DNA of 55,451 nucleotides from a virus: positions 1-55,451 of IMG/VR virus record IMGVR_UViG_3300030090_003512. One strand, given 5' to 3'. Below, one piece after another: positions 43,861 to 52,008 of this stretch. The number at the start of each line of letters is the position of its first letter. The first letter of the stretch is position 1. Below the pieces are notes generated by a model. The model was not told the DNA's origin. It saw only the letters and a program-made list of their open reading frames with translations, and did no database searches. Position numbers and translations under genes: made by a program.

Positions 43861-45999
43861 TCACTTTTTTAGAATTGAGGGGCCAGAAGAGTTGTATTTG
43901 TATTTTCTGAAAAAAGTTTTCTCGTTAAAATTACTCTTTTTTATTTTCTTTTCTATTTTTTGAGAAGCTAGCAAAGCCAAGCCAGAACTTATTGTAAGGT
44001 CATACTTTGTTCTATCGTTTATTTTAAAACCTATCCAGTCTTCTAAGGTGCGGTTAAAATACATTTTTCCCATATCCCCTTCCTCATTATACCCAACATG
44101 TTGATGGATATAATCTTCTACAGCTTGAGCATGGGCTTGGAGTACGTCTTGTGAGTTAGACGGAATGCCTTTTGTTTTAACGTTGCTACTGTAACTAGAT
44201 GATTTTAAGTGATCTGGTCTATCCAACACATAACCGTCATAACCACGTTCTTCAAAATATCTAACGATCCCATATTTATTATTCTCTATAAGTAATGGAT
44301 ACCCATAAAAGAAAGAAGCCATAAGTATATCTTCATAAAAGATCTTGGCCATAGGAGGGCGGCTTACATATTCTGCAACAAACATATTAGACGGATGCAC
44401 CATATTGAACTTGTTAAATAAATGGCATGCACCTTTCGAACCTCTACCGTCAACAGTAGCGTCAAGATCGTAAGAGTCGACACCCCCACAACCGAATGAA
44501 GCGTTTGGTGCTATAAGCTTACCCTTTTCTAAAACTCTTTTGTTCTGCATTTCCGCTGGAGGCATCCATGCTACCCTCCACCTTCCGTCAGCCATAGGCC
44601 TAAAGGCAACCTTTCCATCACGCTTTCCACCTACCCATACAAAGTTTCCTTGAACTATAGGGTTAGGGTACAGCCCATCATTGTGTTCTATCTGCTCATA
44701 GATCTTTCCTATATTAAACAGGCTACCCTCTATACTATCCCTAAAAGCTTCTTCAGGAGAAAACGGGAACTGACGTATAAACTCATTAAGTTCCCTAGCA
44801 TCAGTTTTCATAGCAGACCTTTCGTTTTTTAAAAAAGTCTTAGAGCCAAAAGCTACTACCTCTCCATCGATACCTTCGACTGGAGACTTAGGATCTTCTA
44901 TAACGGGATCTCCGTGAATATCAAAGAATCCTTCTAGCGCATCATAAGCTGGGATAAACAGTCTATACAACCCAGACACAGTTCTTCCGTTAGCGTTACG
45001 CATACACGGATCAGAATCTTCCCATAACTTTTTATACTGCTTACCACCTTTGTCCATGGGGTTTACTGTACTACCAACCAAAGACTTACCCACTATCTTT
45101 CTACCTACAATAAGGCAAGTCCTCTGTATCCTCCAAGCCTCCTTTATATCAGTAGGCTTTTCCCACTTACCTGCCTCATCGAGATACAGTAGATGCAGCT
45201 TTTCTCCGTCATACGCATTATTAGTGGTGTTCTTCCAATTGATAATCGTATTTAACGCCTCACCTTTTGCAGAGGTTTTATTGTTTTTTGTTATACGTTT
45301 TGATGGCTCTCGGAAAGCTAGTTCCATACGTGGGTTTGTAGTACCGTCCTGTATAGGCTTAAAGAAAAAAGGGTACGATTTAAAAATCGGGACTACCTTT
45401 TTCATAAATATGTTTTCCTGAGCGTCTTTACCTGTTTTTGACTGAATCCCCAAAAGCTTGTCTTTAACCTGTGTAGCTTCGTCCACAAGAACAGAAGCAC
45501 AGATATTGGTATAGCCAGAGCGACGACACTTAGTATATAACTGACCGATACAACGAGGATCAGACTCGCACGCAGCCATGTGTAGATAGATTTCACGTTG
45601 GTAAGAAAGATACGACGGATAGCCGATATCTATTCTGGACCACTGTAGGAACATGTAATGACGCCCCGATATATATACAGGTGTGCCGTTATTATAAAAC
45701 CAAAAACCCTGACGCCTACGTCTATATTCTTCTTCGATATACGGACGAAACCTTTTTCTAAATTCGCTCGGCGCCTCCATCCACTCGTCCATACTGCGAA
45801 TCCTAAGCAGCTCTTTGGGTAGTTCTTGACGCCTCCAATATTGATCCTCCTGCGGAAGGTCGTGGAAGGCAATATCGGAATCGGCTGGTTGTTCGGGAAG
45901 CATAATGTGTAGACCACTGATTGTGATAACTTTACCCTGCGTGCCATCGGGGCATATGCCAACAGCTTGTTCATTATATTCATTAACATCGATAAGCAT
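43861..45999 (-). CDS. terL: Terminase large subunit
   Basis: 712 residues. ATPase domain with a degenerate Walker A-like LYTKCRRSGYTN (about 154-165), Walker B HLLYLDEAGKW (D274, E275) and coupling motif LVGSTVNP (308-314). C-terminal nuclease with FGCGGVDSYDLDATVDGRG (metal-binding aspartates) and later YDGYVLDRPDH. It powers genome packaging and cuts concatemers. The Walker A lacks the canonical GKT/S, as in some terminases where the P-loop is atypical. TAATG-type overlap with the small gene upstream. Confidence 0.85.
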   Translation of the reverse strand: MLIDVNEYNEQAVGICPDGTQGKVITISGLHIMLPEQPADSDIAFHDLPQEDQYWRRQELPKELLRIRSMDEWMEAPSEFRKRFRPYIEEEYRRRRQGFWFYNNGTPVYISGRHYMFLQWSRIDIGYPSYLSYQREIYLHMAACESDPRCIGQLYTKCRRSGYTNICASVLVDEATQVKDKLLGIQSKTGKDAQENIFMKKVVPIFKSYPFFFKPIQDGTTNPRMELAFREPSKRITKNNKTSAKGEALNTIINWKNTTNNAYDGEKLHLLYLDEAGKWEKPTDIKEAWRIQRTCLIVGRKIVGKSLVGSTVNPMDKGGKQYKKLWEDSDPCMRNANGRTVSGLYRLFIPAYDALEGFFDIHGDPVIEDPKSPVEGIDGEVVAFGSKTFLKNERSAMKTDARELNEFIRQFPFSPEEAFRDSIEGSLFNIGKIYEQIEHNDGLYPNPIVQGNFVWVGGKRDGKVAFRPMADGRWRVAWMPPAEMQNKRVLEKGKLIAPNASFGCGGVDSYDLDATVDGRGSKGACHLFNKFNMVHPSNMFVAEYVSRPPMAKIFYEDILMASFFYGYPLLIENNKYGIVRYFEERGYDGYVLDRPDHLKSSSYSSNVKTKGIPSNSQDVLQAHAQAVEDYIHQHVGYNEEGDMGKMYFNRTLEDWIGFKINDRTKYDLTISSGLALLASQKIEKKIKKSNFNEKTFFRKYKYNSSGPSILKK

Positions 46000-46283
46000 T
46001 ATTTAGAAAAACGTTCTGCAAAGCCGCTACTGTAATCAACCTCTTCTTCTATCTTTCCGTTGCTAGAAAGATCTTTTAACATCTGCTCTAGCTTCTGGCG
46101 TTCTATAAGAAGCTCCTTACAATCAATAGCAGTTTGCTTTATAGATTGTAACTCAGCTTTACGTGCGCTACCATTTATTTCTTGATCAACAGGTTTTTTA
46201 ATTTCACTAATCATATTATCTATGGCCTGCTCCATAGAAGACATAAGCCTTTTAGCTGCACTCGCTGTCGTAAACTTTGACAT
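45999..46283 (-). CDS. Small coiled-coil protein, terminase small subunit candidate
   Basis: 94 residues, nearly all helical (AAKRLMSSMEQAIDNMISEI, CKELLIERQKLEQMLKDLSS). Its stop touches the start of the large terminase gene, the usual small-subunit position, and its length is plausible. No clear DNA-binding motif, so the call is positional. Starts 32 bases inside the GroES-like gene. Confidence 0.45.
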   Translation of the reverse strand: MSKFTTASAAKRLMSSMEQAIDNMISEIKKPVDQEINGSARKAELQSIKQTAIDCKELLIERQKLEQMLKDLSSNGKIEEEVDYSSGFAERFSK

Positions 46284-46857
46284 AGCTTATATCATCTACC
46301 CTCATTCTATAAACAACATCGCCGTTATCTAGCTTTATTTTATAGTCAGAGTTTTTATCAAAACCTATAATATCACCTGGCTTTACACCTTGAGCTTCTA
46401 ACTCTGGATGAGGCATATATACTTCTGCCTCATCAGCAAGTTCTTTCTGTGTGGCAAGTTCCATTATGATACCGCCTTCAGAAACCTCATCCTCTCTTTC
46501 GTCGACAGGTAAAACAAACAACCAGTCACAAAGCATATGCAACTCATCAGAGTCTTTATCTCTATATGCTATTGCTTGACTCATCCTTCCGTTTACTGGA
46601 TCGTAAAGAACGAGATGCCTTTTGTCCCCTAAGCTTAACGCTGGGTTTGTCGTTACGTGATGGTGAAATATAAGGGTATCTCCAGGCTTACACTTTAGCT
46701 CTGGATGTTTCATAGGTGTAGCTACAATTTCTCCGTAGGAGATCCTATGCTCAAACTCGTTAAATTTATTTTCTAGGAATATCTCTTTATCCCCAAGCTT
46801 TAAAGTGTCCTCAAATTTCTTTGGGACACTTACAATAAAATGATATACGGCATTCAT
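46252..46857 (-). CDS. Tandem GroES-like co-chaperonin
   Basis: 201 residues, two related halves. The second half reads like GroES: WLFVLPVDEREDEVSEGGII, then GVKPGDIIGFDKNSDYKIKL and VVYRMRVDDISYV, matching GGIVL...KVGDIVIF...VLIMxESDILAI. The first half repeats the plan with HRISYGEIVATPM and KCKPGDTLIFHHHV. Phage GroES analogues (T4 gp31, RB49 CocO) replace host GroES when folding the capsid protein. A fused double domain could cap GroEL with altered symmetry. Located upstream of terminase and portal, fitting head assembly. Confidence 0.6.
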   Translation of the reverse strand: MNAVYHFIVSVPKKFEDTLKLGDKEIFLENKFNEFEHRISYGEIVATPMKHPELKCKPGDTLIFHHHVTTNPALSLGDKRHLVLYDPVNGRMSQAIAYRDKDSDELHMLCDWLFVLPVDEREDEVSEGGIIMELATQKELADEAEVYMPHPELEAQGVKPGDIIGFDKNSDYKIKLDNGDVVYRMRVDDISYVKVYDSECS

Positions 46858-46859
46858 GT

Positions 46860-47099
46860 CTATTCAAATTTACAGTCATATTCAATTAATACTGGTTGAT
46901 TCTCAACCGTTTTCCAAAGGTAAGTAGAATCTTGGTCTTCTATATACACTTCGTATCTACGAACATTGTATTTGTATAAAGACCTTTCGTTTTCCATAAT
47001 AGCTGACACCTTGCCGTCTCCTGCACGCATACCTAGATAGTAAGCCATAGCGTCTTTAGGATTTGGGCCAACAACTATTTTTCTAATAATGTTTGCCAT
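46860..47099 (-). CDS. Small conserved hypothetical protein
   Basis: 79 residues, beginning with IRKIVVGPNPKDAMAYYLGM and continuing VSAIMENERSLYKYNVRRYE. Alpha/beta, no motif of known function. Sits two bases before the GroES-like gene in the head-assembly transcript. Confidence 0.55.
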   Translation of the reverse strand: MANIIRKIVVGPNPKDAMAYYLGMRAGDGKVSAIMENERSLYKYNVRRYEVYIEDQDSTYLWKTVENQPVLIEYDCKFE

Positions 47100-47111
47100 A
47101 TGTAATTAATT

Positions 47112-47390
47112 TTAATTTAGTGATATATTATTTAATAACTCCCACTTTCCATCATCACGGCTGTGGTAAGCGTTTTCTAGTATAGTAAGGATAGCATTAA
47201 ACTCTGTTTTACCCATTGTGCTCCAAGAGTATCCTGCTGTATATTCTGTTTCAAAAACATTAACTCCTATAGGTACAGCACAACAGAAGATATATGCAAA
47301 GTCATCTTCTAGTTCGTACTTAGATATAATCTCATTTAATGTATCTAATACTTCAGCTATCTCTTCTATGGCGTCGTGCTTGCTACTCAT
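47112..47390 (-). CDS. Small acidic hypothetical protein
   Basis: 92 residues. Helical N-terminus (HDAIEEIAEVLDTLNEIISK), a central FAYIFCCAVPIGVNVFE and a helical C-terminus. No family recognised. One-base overlap with the fibre-like gene upstream suggests translational coupling. Confidence 0.55.
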   Translation of the reverse strand: MSSKHDAIEEIAEVLDTLNEIISKYELEDDFAYIFCCAVPIGVNVFETEYTAGYSWSTMGKTEFNAILTILENAYHSRDDGKWELLNNISLN

Positions 47391-48262
47391 TATGAAGCGC
47401 CTATTACTGCAATACTAGATGGGTTAGCATTTGTTGTGGTTAGCCTTGCATCAACAACCCATGTCGCTACACTAGAAATAGTGCACCCATAAATTTCTAT
47501 TATATCACCTTCGATTCCACCGCTTGTTGCGGAATCTCCATCAAGAGACAAGGTATCGTTGTCATATGAATTTCCCGTATTTGTTACACGCTGAACAGCT
47601 ACTTGATCGTCAGTAGTACTTCCTACAACTACTTTACCTATAAACCTCTCTACTGTTCCTGACGTCCCAGCGTTTGCTGTAACAATATTAAACTCCGTTC
47701 CTTTTGTTGTAATAAATAAAAACTTAAAGTATAATCCTTCAGCACATGTAGGTAACGTTATTGTATTACCGTTTATTGCATTTGCATCTAGCAAGTGAGT
47801 TTTATGAGAGTCTGCAGCTGTTAGTGTAACTGCTCCTGTTATAGTATTTACCGTTGCTGCAGTTTGAGTAAACGTAATTGTATTGCCTGATTGTGTTACA
47901 TCTAAACCCTTGCCTCCACTAAAAGTAATTGCAGTAGAGTTTCCTGCTCTATCAGCTATTGTGACTGTAGGATCTGTAGCGCCAGTCACAGTAGTTGTTA
48001 TGGGATCAAATATTGGGAGTGGTCTTTTCGATACTGTTTTACTAGAACTATCCCAAACAAGAACAGTGCTAGACGATCCATCATCTACAGTATTTATTTG
48101 CAAAGACTCTGCTTTTACGGTGGTGGTAGAAAGTGATAAAGCACTATCTACTCCAGTACCATCTTCTATAACCTTTAGTGATGATGTTAGAGCAGCTGCA
48201 TCAGAAGTCTTTAATAAACCCTGATAAGTATTTTTTATTGCATTTCCAGAAAGAGTTCCCAT
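47390..48262 (-). CDS. Fibre-like virion protein
   Basis: 290 residues. Starts GTLSGNAIKNTYQGLLKTSD and continues with Ser/Thr/Gly/Asp-rich beta repeats (SLSTTTVKAESLQINTVDDG, AVTLTAADSHKTHLLDANAI). N-terminal pattern typical of fibre/appendage proteins in environmental phages. First gene of the terminase-side transcript, 16 bases after a TATATTTG. Probable head or tail fibre; no enzymatic motif. Confidence 0.6.
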   Translation of the reverse strand: MGTLSGNAIKNTYQGLLKTSDAAALTSSLKVIEDGTGVDSALSLSTTTVKAESLQINTVDDGSSSTVLVWDSSSKTVSKRPLPIFDPITTTVTGATDPTVTIADRAGNSTAITFSGGKGLDVTQSGNTITFTQTAATVNTITGAVTLTAADSHKTHLLDANAINGNTITLPTCAEGLYFKFLFITTKGTEFNIVTANAGTSGTVERFIGKVVVGSTTDDQVAVQRVTNTGNSYDNDTLSLDGDSATSGGIEGDIIEIYGCTISSVATWVVDARLTTTNANPSSIAVIGAS

Positions 48263-48278
48263 ATTCTTATTTTTACAG

Positions 48279-48286
48279 CAAATATA
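48279..48286 (-). promoter_or_regulatory. Bacteroidota -7 element for fibre/terminase transcript
   Basis: TATATTTG on the minus strand, 16 bases before the ATG at 48262. It lies in the 29-base gap shared with the divergent winged-helix gene, so that regulator could affect this promoter. Confidence 0.55.
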
Positions 48287-48291
48287 ATCAA

Positions 48292-48723
48292 ATGAGTAGA
48301 TATCATAAAGGACGTAAGATACGAGAGTTTAGTTATCTTAATGATAGGTATGTCGGGAAGAACTATATGAAGTACTATAAGCATGCTATACGTGACATAT
48401 CTAATAGTACAGATCTTACCATGAACGAGATCAACGTTTTAATATTTATGTACGACTACGAGTTTTTTACAGCCGACCATATGGCTAATGCGTTATATCA
48501 GAGCCCACGTAAGTTCAAACAAAAAGTTCTGTATCCTTTACAGAAACGTGGGTGGATAGAAAAAGCATTCGACAGAACCAAAGTTAACGAGATGTCTTTT
48601 TCTGAAGCTTTATTCCATGAAAGGAAAAACTATAAAAACAGATACACTATAACCCAGCGTGCTAGGCTTACGATACAAAAGTTCTACAGGAAGCTAGAGG
48701 GGTTAGAGCAGATTGTTATTTAG
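48292..48723 (+). CDS. Winged-helix (MarR-like) DNA-binding protein
   Basis: 143 residues from ATG 48292; earlier in-frame ATGs would run back through the divergent gene's start. TMNEINVLIFMYDYEFFTAD begins the helical core, SPRKFKQKVLYPLQKRGWIE is the recognition-helix region, and RYTITQRARLTIQKFYRKLE the wing and last helix. Very basic. Likely a transcription factor. It is transcribed divergently from, and 29 bases away from, the fibre/terminase transcript, so it may control early-to-late switching or itself. Confidence 0.65.
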   Translation: MSRYHKGRKIREFSYLNDRYVGKNYMKYYKHAIRDISNSTDLTMNEINVLIFMYDYEFFTADHMANALYQSPRKFKQKVLYPLQKRGWIEKAFDRTKVNEMSFSEALFHERKNYKNRYTITQRARLTIQKFYRKLEGLEQIVI

Positions 48724-48922
48724 CTTTTGGGTGAGTTACAACTTTAAACTTAGCTTTCTCTACAGCTCCGTCATGTGGTTGGTACTCTCCTTCCATAAGA
48801 TAAAATCTACCTGACTCTTCCATCCAGTGATATCCTTTTGGTGGATCTACCTTAACACTTTTGTTTGTTACGGTTAGCTTACCGCCTTCCTTTAATTTTT
48901 TACTTTTCTTACCGTACCTCAT
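48716..48922 (-). CDS. Small conserved hypothetical protein
   Basis: 68 residues. Basic start (MRYGKKSKKLKEGGKL) resembling the KxGGK ends of phage structural proteins, then PPKGYHWMEESGRFYLMEGE and a closing KFKVVTHPKAK. Converges on and overlaps the regulator gene by eight bases. Function unknown. Confidence 0.55.
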   Translation of the reverse strand: MRYGKKSKKLKEGGKLTVTNKSVKVDPPKGYHWMEESGRFYLMEGEYQPHDGAVEKAKFKVVTHPKAK

Positions 48923-48967
48923 TTGTTAAAAACATTTAAAAACTTGACTCGTATTAAATAAAAACCA

Positions 48968-48975
48968 TATACTTG
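48968..48975 (+). promoter_or_regulatory. Possible promoter of the secreted-protein gene
   Basis: TATACTTG differs from TAnnTTTG by one base, with TTGA 20 bases upstream (48944) at -33 spacing. The ATG at 49001 follows after 25 bases. Moderate support only. Confidence 0.35.
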
Positions 48976-48984
48976 AATCAAACA

Positions 48985-48992
48985 CAAATATA
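48985..48992 (-). promoter_or_regulatory. Bacteroidota -7 element, minus strand
   Basis: TATATTTG on the minus strand, 62 bases before the ATG at 48922. It overlaps the leader of the divergent gene at 49001. Confidence 0.45.
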
Positions 48993-49000
48993 TAAAAGCT

Positions 49001-49348
49001 ATGAAGAATTTATTTTTAACACTCGCCCTAGTATTTAGCGGCACACTTTTCTGTCAAGAAACAAATGTTAGCGTCACTCTAAAAGGAGTAGAAGACTCTA
49101 TGTGGATGTTTGGACTCTTAACCGACAACTACTACAAAGGATATAACTACCAAGCAGCAGACTTTACTGGTGAAGGATTAATAAGAGAAGGAAAAACAAT
49201 AGACTTTAATATCACAAAGCCAGGTGCTTACTGTGTAACAATGAAGACTTCAAAGTTTCAAAAAGTAACTTTAGTACACATCATTGTTGAAGAAGGCGAA
49301 GACTACAAAATTGTACAAAGAGTACGCAATAAGCAGTTGTACTTATGA
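49001..49348 (+). CDS. Secreted/periplasmic beta protein
   Basis: 115 residues. Signal peptide (MKNLFLTLALVFSGTLFCQ) ending in the FxQ style usual in flavobacteria. The mature ~96 residues are beta-rich (TNVSVTLKGVEDSMWMFGLL, KPGAYCVTMKTSKFQKVTLV, HIIVEEGEDYKIVQRV). The LFCQ is not a convincing lipobox. Encoded on the plus strand as a single-gene island with its own promoter-like element, like a moron. Its stop overlaps the converging gene by six bases. Possible envelope-protection protein; function unknown. Confidence 0.6.
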   Translation: MKNLFLTLALVFSGTLFCQETNVSVTLKGVEDSMWMFGLLTDNYYKGYNYQAADFTGEGLIREGKTIDFNITKPGAYCVTMKTSKFQKVTLVHIIVEEGEDYKIVQRVRNKQLYL

Positions 49349-50512
49349 TCTAGGGAACCTAAAGACAGTACGTCTAGCCATCTTTGCCCCTTGATTAGCC
49401 ATACGAAGCCTACCCCCAAAATTCATTTTCCCCTGATAAGGAACAGCGCCTTCTCTTATGACATCAGGGTTTGTTGAAGGAACACCCTCACCGAACCCTG
49501 GTGTTTGTACAGCGTCTGGGTTTACCTGAATAGTTTCTCCTTCAGGAGTAATTATAGTTTCTCCAGGCTTATTAGGATCTTCAGCAAATGCTTGTGTACG
49601 AATTATATTAGATGGCCCATACATTTTACTCCCCCCCTTTTCGTATTTTCCTGTTTCTTCATTAGTGGAACCATCTTGAAATACTTGAGAACGGAAAGTA
49701 ATACCTGCCTGTTTTACTTCTCCTGTTTCTGGATCTTTAGTAGTTTGTGTATTTTCAACTCTGTCGATACCATAAGGTGTAACACCTGATATTACATTTT
49801 TTGTTTTATCCTCATAAGGATTTAAAACAAGCCCCATAAGCTTTGGATCCCCAGTATTCAAAGCTGTTTCTATAATATCTAAAACTTCATATTTTTGACC
49901 AGTGAATGTAGTACCCTTCTTAAAAACTCCCTTTTCTGCTAGCTCGTCTTCACTTATCACTTTACCCTGACCATCAGTAGGTTGACCTTGAAAATTAGTT
50001 TTGTATCCTCGTAGCCCAACATATTTCATCAATGTCTCTTCGTCAATACCCTGTTGAGCTAAACCTACACCTTCCTTACCTGCATTTTCTACAAGGTAAT
50101 TATATACAATACCTGGGTTTGTAATTTTTTTTGAGAACGTTCCTTCCCGACCTTCTTGTACTTGGAAAAAACCAGCAGCGTCTGCGTCAAAATATATCTC
50201 ACCTTCTGGTCTATCTCCAGGATCACTACCCTCTTGCTTTTCTACTTTCCTTCCTTTTTCACCATACTTCATCCCCTCTTCGCCTAGTTTGATAACAAGC
50301 ATAGGCTCTCCATTATTCATGCCTCCGTGCCCCATAGTCTTACCTCCGTACTCCATCTTTCCAATACCGTCGTCAGCATAAAAGGGAACCAAGTCACCCT
50401 CATCATTTCTTACCATTTTTAGCTTACCGCCCTGTTTCATGTAATCGTAAAGGCGTCCTCCACCTGGCATTTTTAGGTGTCCTCCACCTGGCATTAATTT
50501 TCCGTGTTTCAT
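49343..50512 (-). CDS. Gly/Lys-rich structural protein
   Basis: 389 residues. N-terminal MPGGGHLKMPGGGRLYDYMK, repeated KxGGK/YGGK motifs, and a C-terminal MNFGGRLRMANQGAKMARR. The middle is polar and probably extended (DPETGEVKQAGITFRSQVFQ). KxGGK-rich ends are common in virion proteins of Bacteroidota phages and may bind DNA or capsid. Two bases after the DUF5824-like gene. Confidence 0.5.
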   Translation of the reverse strand: MKHGKLMPGGGHLKMPGGGRLYDYMKQGGKLKMVRNDEGDLVPFYADDGIGKMEYGGKTMGHGGMNNGEPMLVIKLGEEGMKYGEKGRKVEKQEGSDPGDRPEGEIYFDADAAGFFQVQEGREGTFSKKITNPGIVYNYLVENAGKEGVGLAQQGIDEETLMKYVGLRGYKTNFQGQPTDGQGKVISEDELAEKGVFKKGTTFTGQKYEVLDIIETALNTGDPKLMGLVLNPYEDKTKNVISGVTPYGIDRVENTQTTKDPETGEVKQAGITFRSQVFQDGSTNEETGKYEKGGSKMYGPSNIIRTQAFAEDPNKPGETIITPEGETIQVNPDAVQTPGFGEGVPSTNPDVIREGAVPYQGKMNFGGRLRMANQGAKMARRTVFRFPRS

Positions 50513-50513
50513 A

Positions 50514-50936
50514 TTATAAGTCTGTATCGTGTTTTTTAGATCCTCGAATAAAGCTATTTACTCTGCCCATAGCCCAAGCAGCCATCGGTATACCTTTTCT
50601 ACTACCGCCAGACATCCAAGCTCCTTGGCCCCTGCGGTACACCTTTACTAAGGTGCTATATGATTTACCTGACTTCTTAGCTTTAGCTCTTAATGTTTTC
50701 TTTACTGCAGCACTCAAAGCTTTACGTGCAACCTTACCACCCTTCTTCATCTCCCCAGTCACTACCTTCATACCTAGATTGGCTACTTTTTTTAGGTCGA
50801 TCATCTCACCTTTTTCGTATGCTTCTTTTCGTTTATTCATTTTTGCTGCATGTGTTGCATCAGAAACAGAATCATCGCCCTGTGTAAAATATCTTTCAGG
50901 GAAACCTAGTCGATATGGCTGTGTTCTTTTGCCCAC
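50514..50936 (-). CDS. DUF5824-like basic protein
   Basis: 140 residues from GTG 50936. Basic middle (MKKGGKVARKALSAAVKKTL) then KVYRRGQGAWMSGGSRKGIP and AWAMGRVNSFIRGSKKHDTD, the signature of DUF5824, a short domain of unknown function found in phages and large viruses. The start is GTG because the nearby ATG (50938) is out of frame. TATATTTG ends only four bases before it, so the mRNA is probably leaderless. Confidence 0.6.
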   Translation of the reverse strand: MGKRTQPYRLGFPERYFTQGDDSVSDATHAAKMNKRKEAYEKGEMIDLKKVANLGMKVVTGEMKKGGKVARKALSAAVKKTLRAKAKKSGKSYSTLVKVYRRGQGAWMSGGSRKGIPMAAWAMGRVNSFIRGSKKHDTDL

Positions 50937-50940
50937 ATCG

Positions 50941-50948
50941 CAAATATA
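50941..50948 (-). promoter_or_regulatory. Bacteroidota -7 element four bases before a GTG start
   Basis: TATATTTG-CGAT-GTG on the minus strand, the same four-base spacing as at 37417-37424. Confidence 0.5.
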
Positions 50949-50959
50949 ATGATATAATA

Positions 50960-51280
50960 TTAATGCGGAGAGTAGATATGACCAGACACGTAATCGCCTT
51001 GAATAGTAAAATATCTATTTACATTATAGACTTCGTTTTTTGTAAACAGGTACATAAACTTATCGAGTAAAGAGATCTGTCTCCATAACGAGTTAGCGTT
51101 AGTTTCTACAAACGTATCCATAAGCTCCCTCCTCCTATTTTGCACTAGAGACTTAAGAAGCTTTCTTTCCGTGTCACTCATATTTAAGTATGTCGTTTGA
51201 AGATCTTTATGTCGCACCTTTTTACCGTTGCGCAAAGCATAAAGAGTTTCTTTAATACTTTTTGCTTTTAGCTCAGCCAT
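50960..51280 (-). CDS. Small basic hypothetical protein
   Basis: 106 residues, helical (KSIKETLYALRNGKKVRHKD, SDTERKLLKSLVQNRRRELM) with an aromatic C-terminus. No recognised family. Stop-start contact with the next gene upstream. Part of the first genes of the leftward block; function unknown. Confidence 0.55.
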   Translation of the reverse strand: MAELKAKSIKETLYALRNGKKVRHKDLQTTYLNMSDTERKLLKSLVQNRRRELMDTFVETNANSLWRQISLLDKFMYLFTKNEVYNVNRYFTIQGDYVSGHIYSPH

Positions 51281-51483
51281 CAGTTCGCATCTTTAATACG
51301 TGAGTAAAATTCTTCGTCGATATCTTTTATAGGGTTGATAAAGTTTACCCTACAGTATCTATTGATCTCTTTTCTTTTGGTCTTAGAGTTCGTCATACAA
51401 ACATTAGCTGCCTGATATGACGCATTCTTAGAAAGCAAAGCATCAATCTTTTTCTTGGTTGTCTTGTTCGTTTTGTAACTCAT
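51280..51483 (-). CDS. Small very basic hypothetical protein
   Basis: 67 residues. KTNKTTKKKIDALLSKNASY followed by RKEINRYCRVNFINPIKDID. Overlaps the upstream gene by 41 bases; a later start (residue 29) would remove the overlap but lose the basic half. Possibly nucleic-acid binding; unknown. Confidence 0.45.
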   Translation of the reverse strand: MSYKTNKTTKKKIDALLSKNASYQAANVCMTNSKTKRKEINRYCRVNFINPIKDIDEEFYSRIKDAN

Positions 51484-51694
51484 CTTTATTTATTTTAAAA
51501 AATTCTTCAACACGCTCTTTATCTATAGACTCTTGATCCTTTTGAAGATCGTCTAATTGTTTTTTGTATTGTCCAGCCATGATCTCCCAAGCGATAGCTT
51601 TTTCTAAGAGCTGGCTTTTTGTATGTGCCTTCAGTAACGCTTTGACCTGATCTTTCTCTAAAACGTTTTTAAGCTTAAACTCTTGATCACTCAT
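51443..51694 (-). CDS. Small coiled-coil hypothetical protein
   Basis: 83 residues, charged and helical throughout (VLEKDQVKALLKAHTKSQLL, YKKQLDDLQKDQESIDKERV). No family recognised. Eight-base overlap with the upstream gene. Confidence 0.5.
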   Translation of the reverse strand: MSDQEFKLKNVLEKDQVKALLKAHTKSQLLEKAIAWEIMAGQYKKQLDDLQKDQESIDKERVEEFFKINKDELQNEQDNQEKD

Positions 51695-51965
51695 CGCTAC
51701 CTTCTATTGTAAATGCTGGATCAGTGCAGTAAACAAAGATCGGTGTCTTTGGTCCTACATAACTACCAGCAATGTTGTAATCAAAATGCTCCATGGCATC
51801 TTCACGAGTCATACCATCTTCTCTTTGAAGGATATCTAAAACCTGATCTATATCATAGACAGCTCTAGTCTCTAACCCATAAGTGAAACCTATAATAGCT
51901 TCATCAAACCCAGTGGCGACAAGGGATTCATTGTCTTCTAGGATCTCTAGTAAGTATTTATTCAT
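51687..51965 (-). CDS. Conserved phage protein of unknown function
   Basis: 92 residues, acidic. DEAIIGFTYGLETRAVYDID, then QREDGMTREDAMEHFDYNIA and PKTPIFVYCTD match a recurrent small phage protein pattern (an aspartate-rich helix-turn followed by EDAxExxDYN). Role unknown. First gene of the leftward block, next to the intergenic control region. Confidence 0.6.
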   Translation of the reverse strand: MNKYLLEILEDNESLVATGFDEAIIGFTYGLETRAVYDIDQVLDILQREDGMTREDAMEHFDYNIAGSYVGPKTPIFVYCTDPAFTIEGSDE

Positions 51966-52008
51966 ATGTATTTAATTAAAGTATATAGCTAGCCCTAGTC
52001 ACTACTTA

